Below are positions 56,701 through 64,000 of a stretch of DNA of 64,000 bases, one piece after another. The first letter of the stretch is position 1, and every line of letters begins with the position of its first letter. The position numbers were made by a program, and so were the translations under genes. The notes beneath the pieces are model-generated. The model was not told the DNA's origin. It saw only the letters and a program-made list of their open reading frames with translations, and ran no database searches. The stretch is from Candidatus Accumulibacter conexus (lineage in GTDB: Bacteria; Pseudomonadota; Gammaproteobacteria; Burkholderiales; Rhodocyclaceae): positions 1-64,000 of the forward strand of contig JAGFNJ010000029.1 in NCBI GenBank assembly GCA_017592775.1. The letters are read 5' to 3'.

Positions 56701-58903
56701 GATCGAGAAGATGGACGGCCAGAAGGGCAAGCTGAAGTTCGGTGGCGACGCGGCACCGAAAACAACCCGCAGCTTGCCGAAGAAGCTGCGGCTGGTCGAT
56801 CTCTTCAGCGGCCCGGTGGTGCTCGACGACAAGGGCGAGGCCGAGGTCTCGCTGCCGGTCCCCGACTTCAACGGCAGCCTGCGCCTGATGGCGGTGGTCG
56901 CCACTGGCGACCGCTTCGGCATGCAGGAGGCGGAGGTCACCGTTGCCGCGCCACTCGTCGTCGAGCTGGCGACGCCGCGCTTTCTGTCGACTGGCGACAG
57001 CGCCGTGCTGGCGCTGGAAATCCAGAACCTTGCCGGCAGGGAGCAGGAGATCAGGCTCGCGCTGAGCAGTCGTGACGGTCTGCTGATCAGGAACGGCGAA
57101 CAGCGGTTCGCACTCAAGGACCAGCAGAAGCGAATCCTGCAGATCCCGATCGAGGCCGGCAGCGCGCTCGGTCCGAGCGAAGTGACGGTGCGCGTCGACA
57201 GTCCGCTGCGGCGGATCGAGCGCACGTTCCCGCTCCTAGTGCAGGCGCCGACACCCCGCCAGTCGGTGGTGAGGCGGCTGACGATCGCCCCCGGTGACAG
57301 CGTCGAACTGCGCGAAGCGGAGCTGGGTGGCCTGCTGCGGCCGAGCGTGAACGCCACCCTGGCCATCTCCAACAAGGCACCGATCGACGTCCGCAGCGCC
57401 GTGCGTGGGCTGCTGAGCTACCCCTACGGCTGCGCCGAGCAGACCACGAGCACCGCCTACCCACACATCTTCGTCGACGAAGCGGCGGCGAGGCAGTTCA
57501 GCCTCAAGGCCTACACGCCGGCCCAACGCGCCGAGATGCTCGACAAGGCGATCGCCCGCCTGGCCGGCATGCAGGCGCCGAACGGCGGCTTCAGCCTGTG
57601 GGGCAACGTCGCCGAGTACCAGTACTGGCTGACCGCCTACGTCGCGAACTTCCTGCTCGACGCGCGCGAACAGGGCTTCAGCGTGCCGCCCGAAGTCGAG
57701 AAGCGGGCGCTGGATTTTCTCCTCAAGGGGCTGCAGGAAGGTGTCGCGAGCCTCCCGGTGGGAGCCGTCAACTACAACCAGAACGCGATCTGGAACGACC
57801 ATCGCTACGCCGGCCCCGGACGCTTCGCGGTCCTCGCCTACGGCGCCTATGTGCTCGCCCGCCACGGCAGGGCGCCGCTGTCGACGCTGCGCCAGCTGCA
57901 CGAATCGCGCGCAGCCGCGCACTCGGGGTTGGCGCTGGTGCAGCTCGGGCTGGCGTTGCGGCTGATGGGTGACGAAGCACGTGCCGCGAGCGCGATCGAT
58001 GCCGGAATCCGCAAGCCGCGTGGCGGACCGGATGGCGCCTGGTGGGGCGACTACGGCAGCAACCTGCGCGACTGGGCGCTGATCCACGTCCTGCTCGACC
58101 GCCACCAGGTCAAGGCCGACGGGCGCGAGGACCTGCTGCGCCAGGTCGCCGCTGCGGTCGACGAACGGCGCCACTTCAGCACGCAGGAGCAGCTCGCGCT
58201 CTTCCTCCTCGGTCGGGAGTTCACCGGCCCCACCGCCAGCGAATGGTCTGCGGAACTGCTCTCGGCCGGCGAGGCGCAAGCGATCGGCGGTCGCGGCACG
58301 CAGTTCCAGGCGCTGTCGGCAGCCGAAGTGGCTGGCGGGGTGCGCATCAGGAACACGCACAAGGAGCGGCTGTTCGTCGAACTCAATCTGACCGGCAACC
58401 CGGCGCGACTGCCGGCGGCACGGCGTGATGCCTTCGACCTCCGGCGCGACTGGTTCACCGCCGACGGCCAGCCGCTCGGCAAGCGGACCCTGCGTGTCGG
58501 CGAGAGCGCGATCGTCCGCCTGCAGGTCAGCAGCAGCGGGCGCTACGCCAACGGCCTGATCGTCGACCACGTTCCGGCCGGCCTCGAGATCGAGAATGCC
58601 AACCTCGTCCAGGGTGAGCAGTCGGCGATCAGCATCGATGGTATCGACCCGCGGCAGGCGATGCAGAACGGCAACATCAGGCACGTCGAGTTTCGTGATG
58701 ACCGCTTCGTCGTCGCCGCACGGCTCGCCGGCAAGATGCAGTTCTTCTACCGCGTGCGCGCCGTCACCCCGGGTCGTTTCGTCGTTCCGCCGACCTACGC
58801 CGAAGACATGTACCAACCGCAGATCCATGGCCTCGCCGGTGGCGACGAGGTGCTGCTGATCAGCAGCGACAGCGGAACGGATGGCGGCAACGGCAGGCAA
58901 TGA
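53747..58903 (+). CDS. yfhM: Bacterial alpha-2-macroglobulin (YfhM-like, 1718 aa)
   Basis: Periplasmic protease trap. MG domains fill the first ~1000 residues. The thioester motif CAEQ is intact (GLLSYPYGCAEQTTST, Cys1229), followed by the alpha-toroid TED and a receptor-like C-terminal domain. Unlike E. coli ECAM there is no lipobox; one N-terminal membrane helix (MLALMVGIVVAVGGLMAIGH) probably anchors it in the inner membrane. ATG 53747 follows GGGGAGAGG closely. It overlaps pbpC by 4 nt, the conserved pairing in Gram-negatives that is thought to combine defence against proteases with cell-wall repair. Confidence 0.94.
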   Translation: MQTTTQLARRRLQPMLALMVGIVVAVGGLMAIGHLAGSGSDEVDPADTPFAVIDGAHRELDGSPALAVSFSLPLEAKGDHERYLQVLEMPAETKAAATPDAEADGEDDAGTATIAAAGESRRLANDDALAGGKPVAGAWVVGDNPRLLFFPHIKPQTRYVVRVQPGLKARNGSQLDGEVRFSILTAAVAPAFYFASRGMVLPAGQAGGLPVTTVNVPEVDIQFLKVKTDQLPRFLEQVIAAPAGPRRGAAEAGTDEEHGDQEDDAEDGHRYSGSRLKGAVGSWDLDQIHRMTSSSFVGRFLTEQKANRRSVTFIPVEGIAALREPGIYVAVMSQPNRFRDDYQTTYFYVSDLGLHLRQYPSRGADAYVSSLRDGQALAGVEVSWIDRQGRTLASTQSDRDGRAAFAEKPAAARVLLARKGEQMSLIALKEPALDLAEFDVAGMPYSPVRLFAYGGRNLYRPGERFEVSVIARDADGQPVPAQPIQAILRRPDGKAQWTANWQAENTAAGYYRRTIELPGDAATGSWLLELRADPAARLAATSLPFAVEEFLPERMQLDLSTASERLAGDQEWRVEASGRYLYGTPAAGNRLLGVVTSERSRNPLPQKLPGFVFGDADEDSVRTRGELPEQRLDEQGRAALGVDLEAIGKRRSPFAVRATLSLLESGGRPVVRSVERVWWPAPVLVGVRPLFVGAYARESSAADFEVVRADADGNLKAGTALPVRLFRENRNYYWRFDDQRGWNSGFTETDELIATTQVTLPAGGRGKLSLPVKYGRYRVEILDPATRQTMRFRFYAGWAAKDDEAQGVRPDRVALKLDKPAYSLGETARLTIVPPHAGQALVTVEGDRALWVRRLSVGADGRTIDIPIDKEWRRHDLYVSVMVLRPGSGDKATPARALGLLHLPLERGNRRLAVTLEAPQKMEPEQLLKVRVKAPEAAGQQALLTLSAVDVGILNITRYASPDPFAFFFAKLRYGADAYDVYGRLIEKMDGQKGKLKFGGDAAPKTTRSLPKKLRLVDLFSGPVVLDDKGEAEVSLPVPDFNGSLRLMAVVATGDRFGMQEAEVTVAAPLVVELATPRFLSTGDSAVLALEIQNLAGREQEIRLALSSRDGLLIRNGEQRFALKDQQKRILQIPIEAGSALGPSEVTVRVDSPLRRIERTFPLLVQAPTPRQSVVRRLTIAPGDSVELREAELGGLLRPSVNATLAISNKAPIDVRSAVRGLLSYPYGCAEQTTSTAYPHIFVDEAAARQFSLKAYTPAQRAEMLDKAIARLAGMQAPNGGFSLWGNVAEYQYWLTAYVANFLLDAREQGFSVPPEVEKRALDFLLKGLQEGVASLPVGAVNYNQNAIWNDHRYAGPGRFAVLAYGAYVLARHGRAPLSTLRQLHESRAAAHSGLALVQLGLALRLMGDEARAASAIDAGIRKPRGGPDGAWWGDYGSNLRDWALIHVLLDRHQVKADGREDLLRQVAAAVDERRHFSTQEQLALFLLGREFTGPTASEWSAELLSAGEAQAIGGRGTQFQALSAAEVAGGVRIRNTHKERLFVELNLTGNPARLPAARRDAFDLRRDWFTADGQPLGKRTLRVGESAIVRLQVSSSGRYANGLIVDHVPAGLEIENANLVQGEQSAISIDGIDPRQAMQNGNIRHVEFRDDRFVVAARLAGKMQFFYRVRAVTPGRFVVPPTYAEDMYQPQIHGLAGGDEVLLISSDSGTDGGNGRQ

Positions 58904-61200
58904 GCCGCCGCGCGCGGTTGTGGCTGGCGGCGCTGCTGGCCTTGCTGCTGCTCGCCGACCAGCTCTTCCCGCCGCCACTGCAAGGCCACAAGGCGCCACA
59001 GGCGCAGGTCGTCCTGGCGCGTGACGGCACGCCGCTGCGCGCGTTTCCGGACCGCGAGCACATCTGGCGACATCCGGTCCGGCTGGAAGAAGTGTCGCCG
59101 CACTACATCGAAGCGCTGATCGGCTTCGAAGACCGCGCCTTCTGGTGGCACCCGGGCGTCAATCCCTGGGCCCTCCTGCGCGCCGGCGTGCTCTGGCTGC
59201 AGAACGGCCGCATCGTCTCCGGCGGGTCGACGCTGACCATGCAGGTGGCGCGTCTGCTCGAGCCGACACCGCGAACGCCGGCCGGCAAGTTGCGCCAGAT
59301 CGTGCGTGCGTTGCAGATCGAACTGCGCTGCTCGAAGCGCGAAATCCTCGAGATCCATCTCCGCCTGGCGCCGATGGGCGGCGTCCTCGAAGGCGTCGAA
59401 GCGGCGAGCCGCGCCTACCTCGGCAAACCCGCACAGCGGCTGAGCGAGTCCGAGGCGGCGCTCCTCGCAGCGCTGCCGCAGGCGCCGTCACTGCTGCGGC
59501 CCGATCGCCACCCCGAACGCGCCCGCGCCGCGCGCGACAAGGTTCTGCAACGGATGGCGGGCCGCTGGCCTGCCAGCACGATCGCCGACGCGCGGCAGGA
59601 ACCGGTGATCGCGCAGCCCGTGCGCGAACCCCTGCTGGCGCCGCTCTTTGCCGAGCGCATGCGGCGCCTGCAGCCACACGCGGCACGCATCGAGAGCACG
59701 CTCGATGCCGCCATGCAGCAGATGGTCGAGCAGATCCTCGCCACCCGGCTGGGCATCCTGCCGCCGCGGGTATCGATGGCGGCGCTGGTGATCGACAACG
59801 AGACGCTCGAGGTTCGCGCCTATGCCGGTTCGGCGGATTTCAGCGACAGCGAGCGCTTCGCGCACGTCGACATGGTCCAGGCGGCGCGCTCGCCGGGTTC
59901 GGCGTTGAAACCATTCCTCTACGGGTTGGCGCTCGATGAAGGACTGATCCACTCGGAATCCCTGCTGGCCGACGTGCCGCAGTCCTTCGCCGGCTACCAG
60001 CCGGGCAACTTCCAGGCCAGCTTCAGTGGCCCGGTCGGTGCCAGCGAAGCGCTGCAGCGATCGCTCAACGTGCCCGCCGTCGAGGTGCTCGAAAGACTGG
60101 GAGCACAGCGCTTCGTCTCGCTCTTGCGGCGCGGCGGGCTCAGGCTGGAACTGCCGCCGGGAGCGACCGCCAACCTGAGCGTGATCCTTGGCGGCGCGGC
60201 GGTCAACCTGGAAGGCCTGGTCGGTGCCTACAGCGCTCTGGCGCGCGCCGGCGTCAGCGGCCAACCGCGCTATCTTGCCGAATCGCCGCTGGTCGAGTCG
60301 CGCATGCTCAGCGCAGGAGCCGCCTTCATCATTCGCGACGTCCTCGAATCCGGCGGGCCGGTGGCGCGAATGGTCGATGGCGGCATCGGCAGCCGCCGCG
60401 GCATCGCCTGGAAGACCGGCACCAGCTTCGGCTTTCGCGATGCCTGGGCGGTAGGCGTGAGTGATCGCCATACCGCCGGTGTCTGGGTCGGCAGACCCGA
60501 CGGAACGCCGAACCCCGGCTTTTTTGGCGCCAACATCGCGGCTCCCCTGCTGGTCGACATCTTTGCCGCGATCGACGATTCGCCGCCGGCCACCCGCATG
60601 CCACCAGCAGAGGTCAGCAGTACGCGCATCTGCTGGCCGCTGGGTACGCGCAGCGAGGGCACGCCGGTGCCGCTCTGCCATCAGCAGCGAACCGCCTGGA
60701 TCCTCAACGATACCGCTCCGCCGACCTTCCCGGACCGGCTGCGAACGGGTCCCGCCCGCCATACCGACTACCGCGATCCGGCGACCGGGCAGCGGGTGCG
60801 GCCCGGCTGCGCCCGCGGCGGCACGCGTGCAGTCGAGATGGCGCGCTGGCCGGCGGCGCTCGAACCGTGGCTCGACCCGGCGCTGCGCGTGCGGGCGCTG
60901 CCACCACCGTGGACCGCCGCCTGCAGTGCGAGCGACGGCGGCAGCGGCAGCGGCCTGCGGATCGTCGGCCTGAGCAACGGGGAAACCATACGCCGCGCCG
61001 GCGACGGACCGCCGGTGAAGCTGCGACTCGAGGCTCGCGGCGGCGAGCAGGAACTGATCTGGCTGCTCAATGGCCGGCAGATCGGCCGCGTGCCGGCGGG
61101 GCAGCCATTGACATGGAGCTTCGCAGAGCAAGGCTCGTTCCAGGTCACGGTCATGGACCACGCCGGGCAGCACGACCGGGTCGAGATCAGCGTCCGCTAG
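58900..61200 (+). CDS. pbpC: Penicillin-binding protein 1C (766 aa)
   Basis: Bifunctional wall synthase. TM helix at ~7-20, then the glycosyltransferase domain (FEDRAFWWHPGVNPWALLRA with its catalytic Glu, and GGSTLTMQVARLL). The transpeptidase has Ser334 in SPGSALKPF, an SxN-type SLN in LQRSLNVPAVEV and KTG at 505. A BiPBP_C-type C-terminal domain (LIWLLNGRQIGRV) follows. ATGA overlap with yfhM means translational coupling. Confidence 0.95.
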   Translation: MSRRARLWLAALLALLLLADQLFPPPLQGHKAPQAQVVLARDGTPLRAFPDREHIWRHPVRLEEVSPHYIEALIGFEDRAFWWHPGVNPWALLRAGVLWLQNGRIVSGGSTLTMQVARLLEPTPRTPAGKLRQIVRALQIELRCSKREILEIHLRLAPMGGVLEGVEAASRAYLGKPAQRLSESEAALLAALPQAPSLLRPDRHPERARAARDKVLQRMAGRWPASTIADARQEPVIAQPVREPLLAPLFAERMRRLQPHAARIESTLDAAMQQMVEQILATRLGILPPRVSMAALVIDNETLEVRAYAGSADFSDSERFAHVDMVQAARSPGSALKPFLYGLALDEGLIHSESLLADVPQSFAGYQPGNFQASFSGPVGASEALQRSLNVPAVEVLERLGAQRFVSLLRRGGLRLELPPGATANLSVILGGAAVNLEGLVGAYSALARAGVSGQPRYLAESPLVESRMLSAGAAFIIRDVLESGGPVARMVDGGIGSRRGIAWKTGTSFGFRDAWAVGVSDRHTAGVWVGRPDGTPNPGFFGANIAAPLLVDIFAAIDDSPPATRMPPAEVSSTRICWPLGTRSEGTPVPLCHQQRTAWILNDTAPPTFPDRLRTGPARHTDYRDPATGQRVRPGCARGGTRAVEMARWPAALEPWLDPALRVRALPPPWTAACSASDGGSGSGLRIVGLSNGETIRRAGDGPPVKLRLEARGGEQELIWLLNGRQIGRVPAGQPLTWSFAEQGSFQVTVMDHAGQHDRVEISVR

Positions 61201-61229
61201 CACCGCTGCGGAAGCCGCGTTTATTTCGG

Positions 61230-61258
61230 TTGACTGCGCCAGTCGGCTTTCCTAGACT
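61230..61258 (+). promoter_or_regulatory. Sigma-70 promoter of the PEP-CTERM hydrolase gene
   Basis: TTGACT (61230-61235), 17-nt spacer, TAGACT (61253-61258). It starts ~30 bp after pbpC ends, so the downstream gene is a separate unit with a 5' leader of about 120 nt. Confidence 0.65.
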
Positions 61259-61385
61259 CGATGGCGATGGACCGGGCGTTCGCTCCGGTGCCGTCCGACG
61301 ACAAGACGATTTTCCGGGCCGAGCCGATGGCGTGCATACCTGCGCTACACGGGTACCGGCACGCCACACCGAGGAGGAAGACAAG

Positions 61386-62525
61386 ATGCTGCACACGCTA
61401 CGGCAACGATTCGCCACATCCCTGTTCGCCTTTGGCGCACTGCTTGGCAGCGCGCAGGCGAGCATGTACAGCGACCTGGTGTTCTTTGGCGACAGCCTTT
61501 CGGATACCGGCAACGTGCTCTCGCTGAGCACGGCGTTCTCCCCGCCGCCCTTCCCGAGTTTCCCGGCTGCTCCGGGGCGCTTTTCCAACGGTCCGGTGTG
61601 GACCGAGCACTTGGCACAGGGGCTTGGCTTCGCCGGCAACGCCGCTCCGAGCAACCTACTCTTCGCCGGTCCTGCTGCCGGCGTGATACCGATCGGGGCC
61701 CCTGGTGGGCAGAACTTCTCCTTCGGCGGTGCGCGCACCGAACTGGGTGGGTCCGCCGGGGCGACCACCGGTCTCACTGGTCAATTGATCGCCTGGAACG
61801 GCAGTGTCTTCAATCCAGCCACGGGCCTGACGCGTGCCGCCAATCCAGGCGCCCTGTACGTCGTCCTCGCCGGCGCCAACGACCTGCGCGACGCGCGCTC
61901 TGCCAACCCGGGGGCGACGCCGGGCGACGACGCCGCCCGCAAGGCGGCAGCACAGGCTACGGCGCAGAACATCAGCAACGCGATCGGTCTGCTCGCGCAG
62001 GCGGGTGCGCGCCATTTTCTGGTTTCGAGCCTGCCCGACCTCGGGCTGACGCCGGAGGCAGCGACACTCGGCAACGAGGCTGCGTCGACCGACGTGACGC
62101 TGCAGTTCAACGCTGCGCTGGCGGGGGGCATGGCCGCACTCGATGCCCTCTTCCTGGCCCAGGCGGGGATCGACCTTGACATCCGCACCCTAGACTTCTT
62201 CGGCCTCAGCAACGCGATCAACCAGGATGCCATCGGCAACGGCGGCAGCGTCTATGGAATCACCAGCGTGGCAGCACCCTGCATCGGCCCGGTCGCGCCG
62301 GGTGTCTACTTCTTCCCCGGCTCGGTCGACATCAACTGCAGCGTTTCGGCCTTCGCTGACGATCTTCATCCGTCAGCAGCGGTTCATCGCCTGCTTGGAC
62401 AACTGGCCGTGGCAACCGCCGTTCCCGAGCCCGGTTCTCTCGTCCTGATCGCGTTGGCGCTGACATTCCTGGTCGGCTTGAGGCGCCGTTCGACGTTTGC
62501 CCGAGTGCCACTCCGGCGCTACTGA
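61386..62525 (+). CDS. PEP-CTERM SGNH/GDSL hydrolase (379 aa)
   Basis: Exported esterase/lipase. Signal peptide (MLHTLRQRFATSLFAFGALL...AQA), GDSL block I LVFFGDSLSDTGN with the nucleophile Ser, block III VLAGANDLRD and block V ADDLHPS with the catalytic Asp/His. It ends with the sorting signal VPEPGSLVLIALALTFLVGL and a basic tail: the PEP-CTERM motif recognised by exosortase EpsH/XrtA. Substrate unknown; the thermolabile-hemolysin/outer-membrane-esterase group is similar. GAGGAAGAC precedes ATG 61386. The exosortase gene itself is not in this window. Confidence 0.9.
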   Translation: MLHTLRQRFATSLFAFGALLGSAQASMYSDLVFFGDSLSDTGNVLSLSTAFSPPPFPSFPAAPGRFSNGPVWTEHLAQGLGFAGNAAPSNLLFAGPAAGVIPIGAPGGQNFSFGGARTELGGSAGATTGLTGQLIAWNGSVFNPATGLTRAANPGALYVVLAGANDLRDARSANPGATPGDDAARKAAAQATAQNISNAIGLLAQAGARHFLVSSLPDLGLTPEAATLGNEAASTDVTLQFNAALAGGMAALDALFLAQAGIDLDIRTLDFFGLSNAINQDAIGNGGSVYGITSVAAPCIGPVAPGVYFFPGSVDINCSVSAFADDLHPSAAVHRLLGQLAVATAVPEPGSLVLIALALTFLVGLRRRSTFARVPLRRY

Positions 62526-62683
62526 ACAGGCGGCTGGCGGGACGCCGCGGCCGTGCCCTCCCTGGAGGGCCGTCGGCGGCATAGCGAGCGCCCATGACCC
62601 GTGGCCGCCAGGCTGCCGCGGCCGGTGCATGAAGATTGGCAGCGTCAGGGATTCTTCGCCGCAGAGGCAGTTGGGGAGTCGAG

Positions 62684-63904
62684 ATGAGTTTCGATCCAGC
62701 GTCACGCGTACAGGACTATCTGGTCTTCGGCGAGTTCGGCGACGTCAACCCGTCGATCACCGACTCGTCGACCTACACCTTCCTCAGCCCGGAGCGAATG
62801 GAGGAACTGTTCGAACACGAGATCGAGGGTTGCTTCCTCTACTCGCGCCATTTCAACCCGACCAACAAGTACCTGGCGAGTGCCCTGGAACGGATGGAAG
62901 ACGGCGAAGCGGCTCAGGTGATGGCTTCCGGGATGGGCGCGATCAGCACGACGCTGATGACCCTGTGTGCCGCCGGCGACGAGATCGTCTGCGGCCGCAG
63001 CATCTACGGCGGTACCTACGCCTTGCTGAAGAACCTGCTGCCGCGCTTCGGCGTGCAGACCCGCTTCGTCGACCTGTGCGACGCGGACGCGGTGCGCGCG
63101 GCGATGACGCCACGCACGCGGGTCATCTATTGCGAATCGCTGAGCAACCCGCTGCTCGAGGTCAGCGACCTACCCCAGCTCGCTGCCATGGCACACGCCG
63201 GTGGCGCCCGGCTGGTGGTCGACAACACCTTCACGCCGATGATTCTGTCGCCGCTGCGCCTCGGCGCGAACGTCGTCGTGCACAGCCTGACGAAGTTCAT
63301 CAACGGCACCAGCGATTGTGTCGCGGGCTGCGTCGTCTCGACGCGCGAGTTCATCGGCCGGCTCAACGACATCAACTCGGGACCGAGCATGCTCCTCGGT
63401 CCGGTGCTCGACAGTACGCGCGCAGCAAGCATTCTGAAGAACCTGCACAGCCTGCACATCCGCCTGCGCCAGCATGGCAGCAATGCCTTGCACCTGGCGA
63501 ACGGTCTGGCCGCTCTCGGTTACACGGTGCACTACCCGGGACTCGCCACCCACCCGCAACACGAGTTGCTGGCACGGCTGATGAACCCGGGGTACGGCTG
63601 GGGCGGAATGATGACCTTCGACGCCGGCAACCATGCCGCCGCAAATCGCCTGATGACCCTGATGCAACGCGAGAAGGTCGGCTACCTGGCGGTCAGCCTC
63701 GGCTACTTCAAGACGCTGTTTACCACACCCGGGCACAGCACCTCGTCCGAGATCCCGCTTGCCGAACGGCAGGCAGCCGGCCTGAGTGACGGGCTGATCC
63801 GTTTCTCCATCGGTCTGGACGCAGACATCGCCCAGACCACGGCTCGCATCCTGAGCTGTCTTGCCGAGGCGGAGATCTCCCCCGGCGACCGTCCCACCCG
63901 GTGA
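62684..63904 (+). CDS. Cys/Met-metabolism PLP enzyme (406 aa)
   Basis: Family of cystathionine gamma-synthase, O-acetylhomoserine sulfhydrylase and methionine gamma-lyase. YSRHFNPTNKYLASALERMED, the cofactor region ASGMGAISTTLM, VVDNTFTPM and the PLP lysine in VVHSLTKFINGTSD are visible. The C-terminus has VSLGYFKTLFTTPGHSTSSE. Which reaction it performs cannot be told from sequence alone. TTGGGGAG lies before ATG 62684. No other sulfur-metabolism gene is nearby. Confidence 0.88.
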   Translation: MSFDPASRVQDYLVFGEFGDVNPSITDSSTYTFLSPERMEELFEHEIEGCFLYSRHFNPTNKYLASALERMEDGEAAQVMASGMGAISTTLMTLCAAGDEIVCGRSIYGGTYALLKNLLPRFGVQTRFVDLCDADAVRAAMTPRTRVIYCESLSNPLLEVSDLPQLAAMAHAGGARLVVDNTFTPMILSPLRLGANVVVHSLTKFINGTSDCVAGCVVSTREFIGRLNDINSGPSMLLGPVLDSTRAASILKNLHSLHIRLRQHGSNALHLANGLAALGYTVHYPGLATHPQHELLARLMNPGYGWGGMMTFDAGNHAAANRLMTLMQREKVGYLAVSLGYFKTLFTTPGHSTSSEIPLAERQAAGLSDGLIRFSIGLDADIAQTTARILSCLAEAEISPGDRPTR

Positions 63905-64000
63905 GGGCCCGCCGCGAGAGCGCGGCGCATGTTCGCCTCGGGTGCGTGTCGCGGGCGGTAGCCGCAGATGGAGCGCGTATCGCTCGGGGGCACATCCACC
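63905..64000. other. End of window, no gene seen
   Basis: 96 bp after the PLP enzyme. GC-rich, with short inverted stretches (CCGCGAGAGCGCGG) but no clear terminator. Confidence 0.4.

Noticed and set aside
54857-58999. Two frames of more than 500 residues opposite the alpha-2-macroglobulin gene
   Set aside because: Same GC-bias artefact; composition dominated by Arg, Gly, Ala and Gln.
62526-62683. SAM-type riboswitch before the Cys/Met PLP enzyme
   Set aside because: Only a short GCCCTCC/GGAGGGC hairpin is present; no conserved riboswitch core could be recognised.

Overview
The window is GC-rich chromosomal DNA of a betaproteobacterium. It has the Rhodocyclales gene order in which his genes run straight into hinT and tatABC, plus an rpsU-dnaG-rpoD block, tandem RND pumps, O2-independent ubiquinone genes and a PEP-CTERM protein. 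The nearest match I can suggest from memory is the Ca. Accumulibacter/Dechloromonas group. This is inference from gene content, not from a search.

Region 1 (1-7.4 kb) is accessory DNA in decay. A complete insertion sequence (127-1622, perfect 18-bp ends, 4-bp AAGG target duplication) sits exactly at the stop codon of higB and separates it from higA. Beyond it lie ubiV and a row of gene remnants: the ubiU 3' end, an IS4-type transposase piece, an alpha/beta-hydrolase 3' half, an alkylsulfatase C-terminal domain, a DruA (DUF4338) piece with an amber codon, a truncated accessory gene and frameshifted SUMF1-like gene resembling part of a diversity-generating retroelement cargo, and an IS91 transposase tail. 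An intact vapBC pair and an orphan HTH antitoxin lie among them.

Region 2 (7.4-17.6 kb, minus strand) is a four-gene multidrug efflux operon (outer-membrane factor, adaptor, two different HAE1 RND permeases) with its own promoter. A short RND-gene remnant and a phd/vapC pair lie upstream.

Region 3 (18-22 kb, plus strand) holds three tightly packed genes: a GNAT-acyl carrier protein fusion, a FabD-like acyltransferase and an asparagine-synthase-type amidotransferase. No ketosynthase is present. This is the best candidate here for an undescribed small pathway. An odd tRNA-Thr(UGU) follows on the other strand.

Region 4 (22.5-44.6 kb) is core genome: a diguanylate cyclase, tcdA, an HPt/HD-GYP protein, rpoD, dnaG (TTG start), rpsU, hisC divergent from hisBHAFIE-hinT-tatABC, a class II amidotransferase, a DegS-like protease, a Nif3-like protein, an FAH-family hydrolase, DUF3124, a Gx transporter, ubiX and an MFS transporter.

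Region 5 (44.6-64 kb) carries a very large PAS-GGDEF-EAL protein, mutY, a flavin reductase, an H-NS family protein, galE, apaH, a bacterial alpha-2-macroglobulin coupled to pbpC, a PEP-CTERM SGNH hydrolase and a Cys/Met-metabolism PLP enzyme. Three c-di-GMP turnover proteins in one window suggest strong control of attachment or matrix formation, which fits the PEP-CTERM/exosortase signature.
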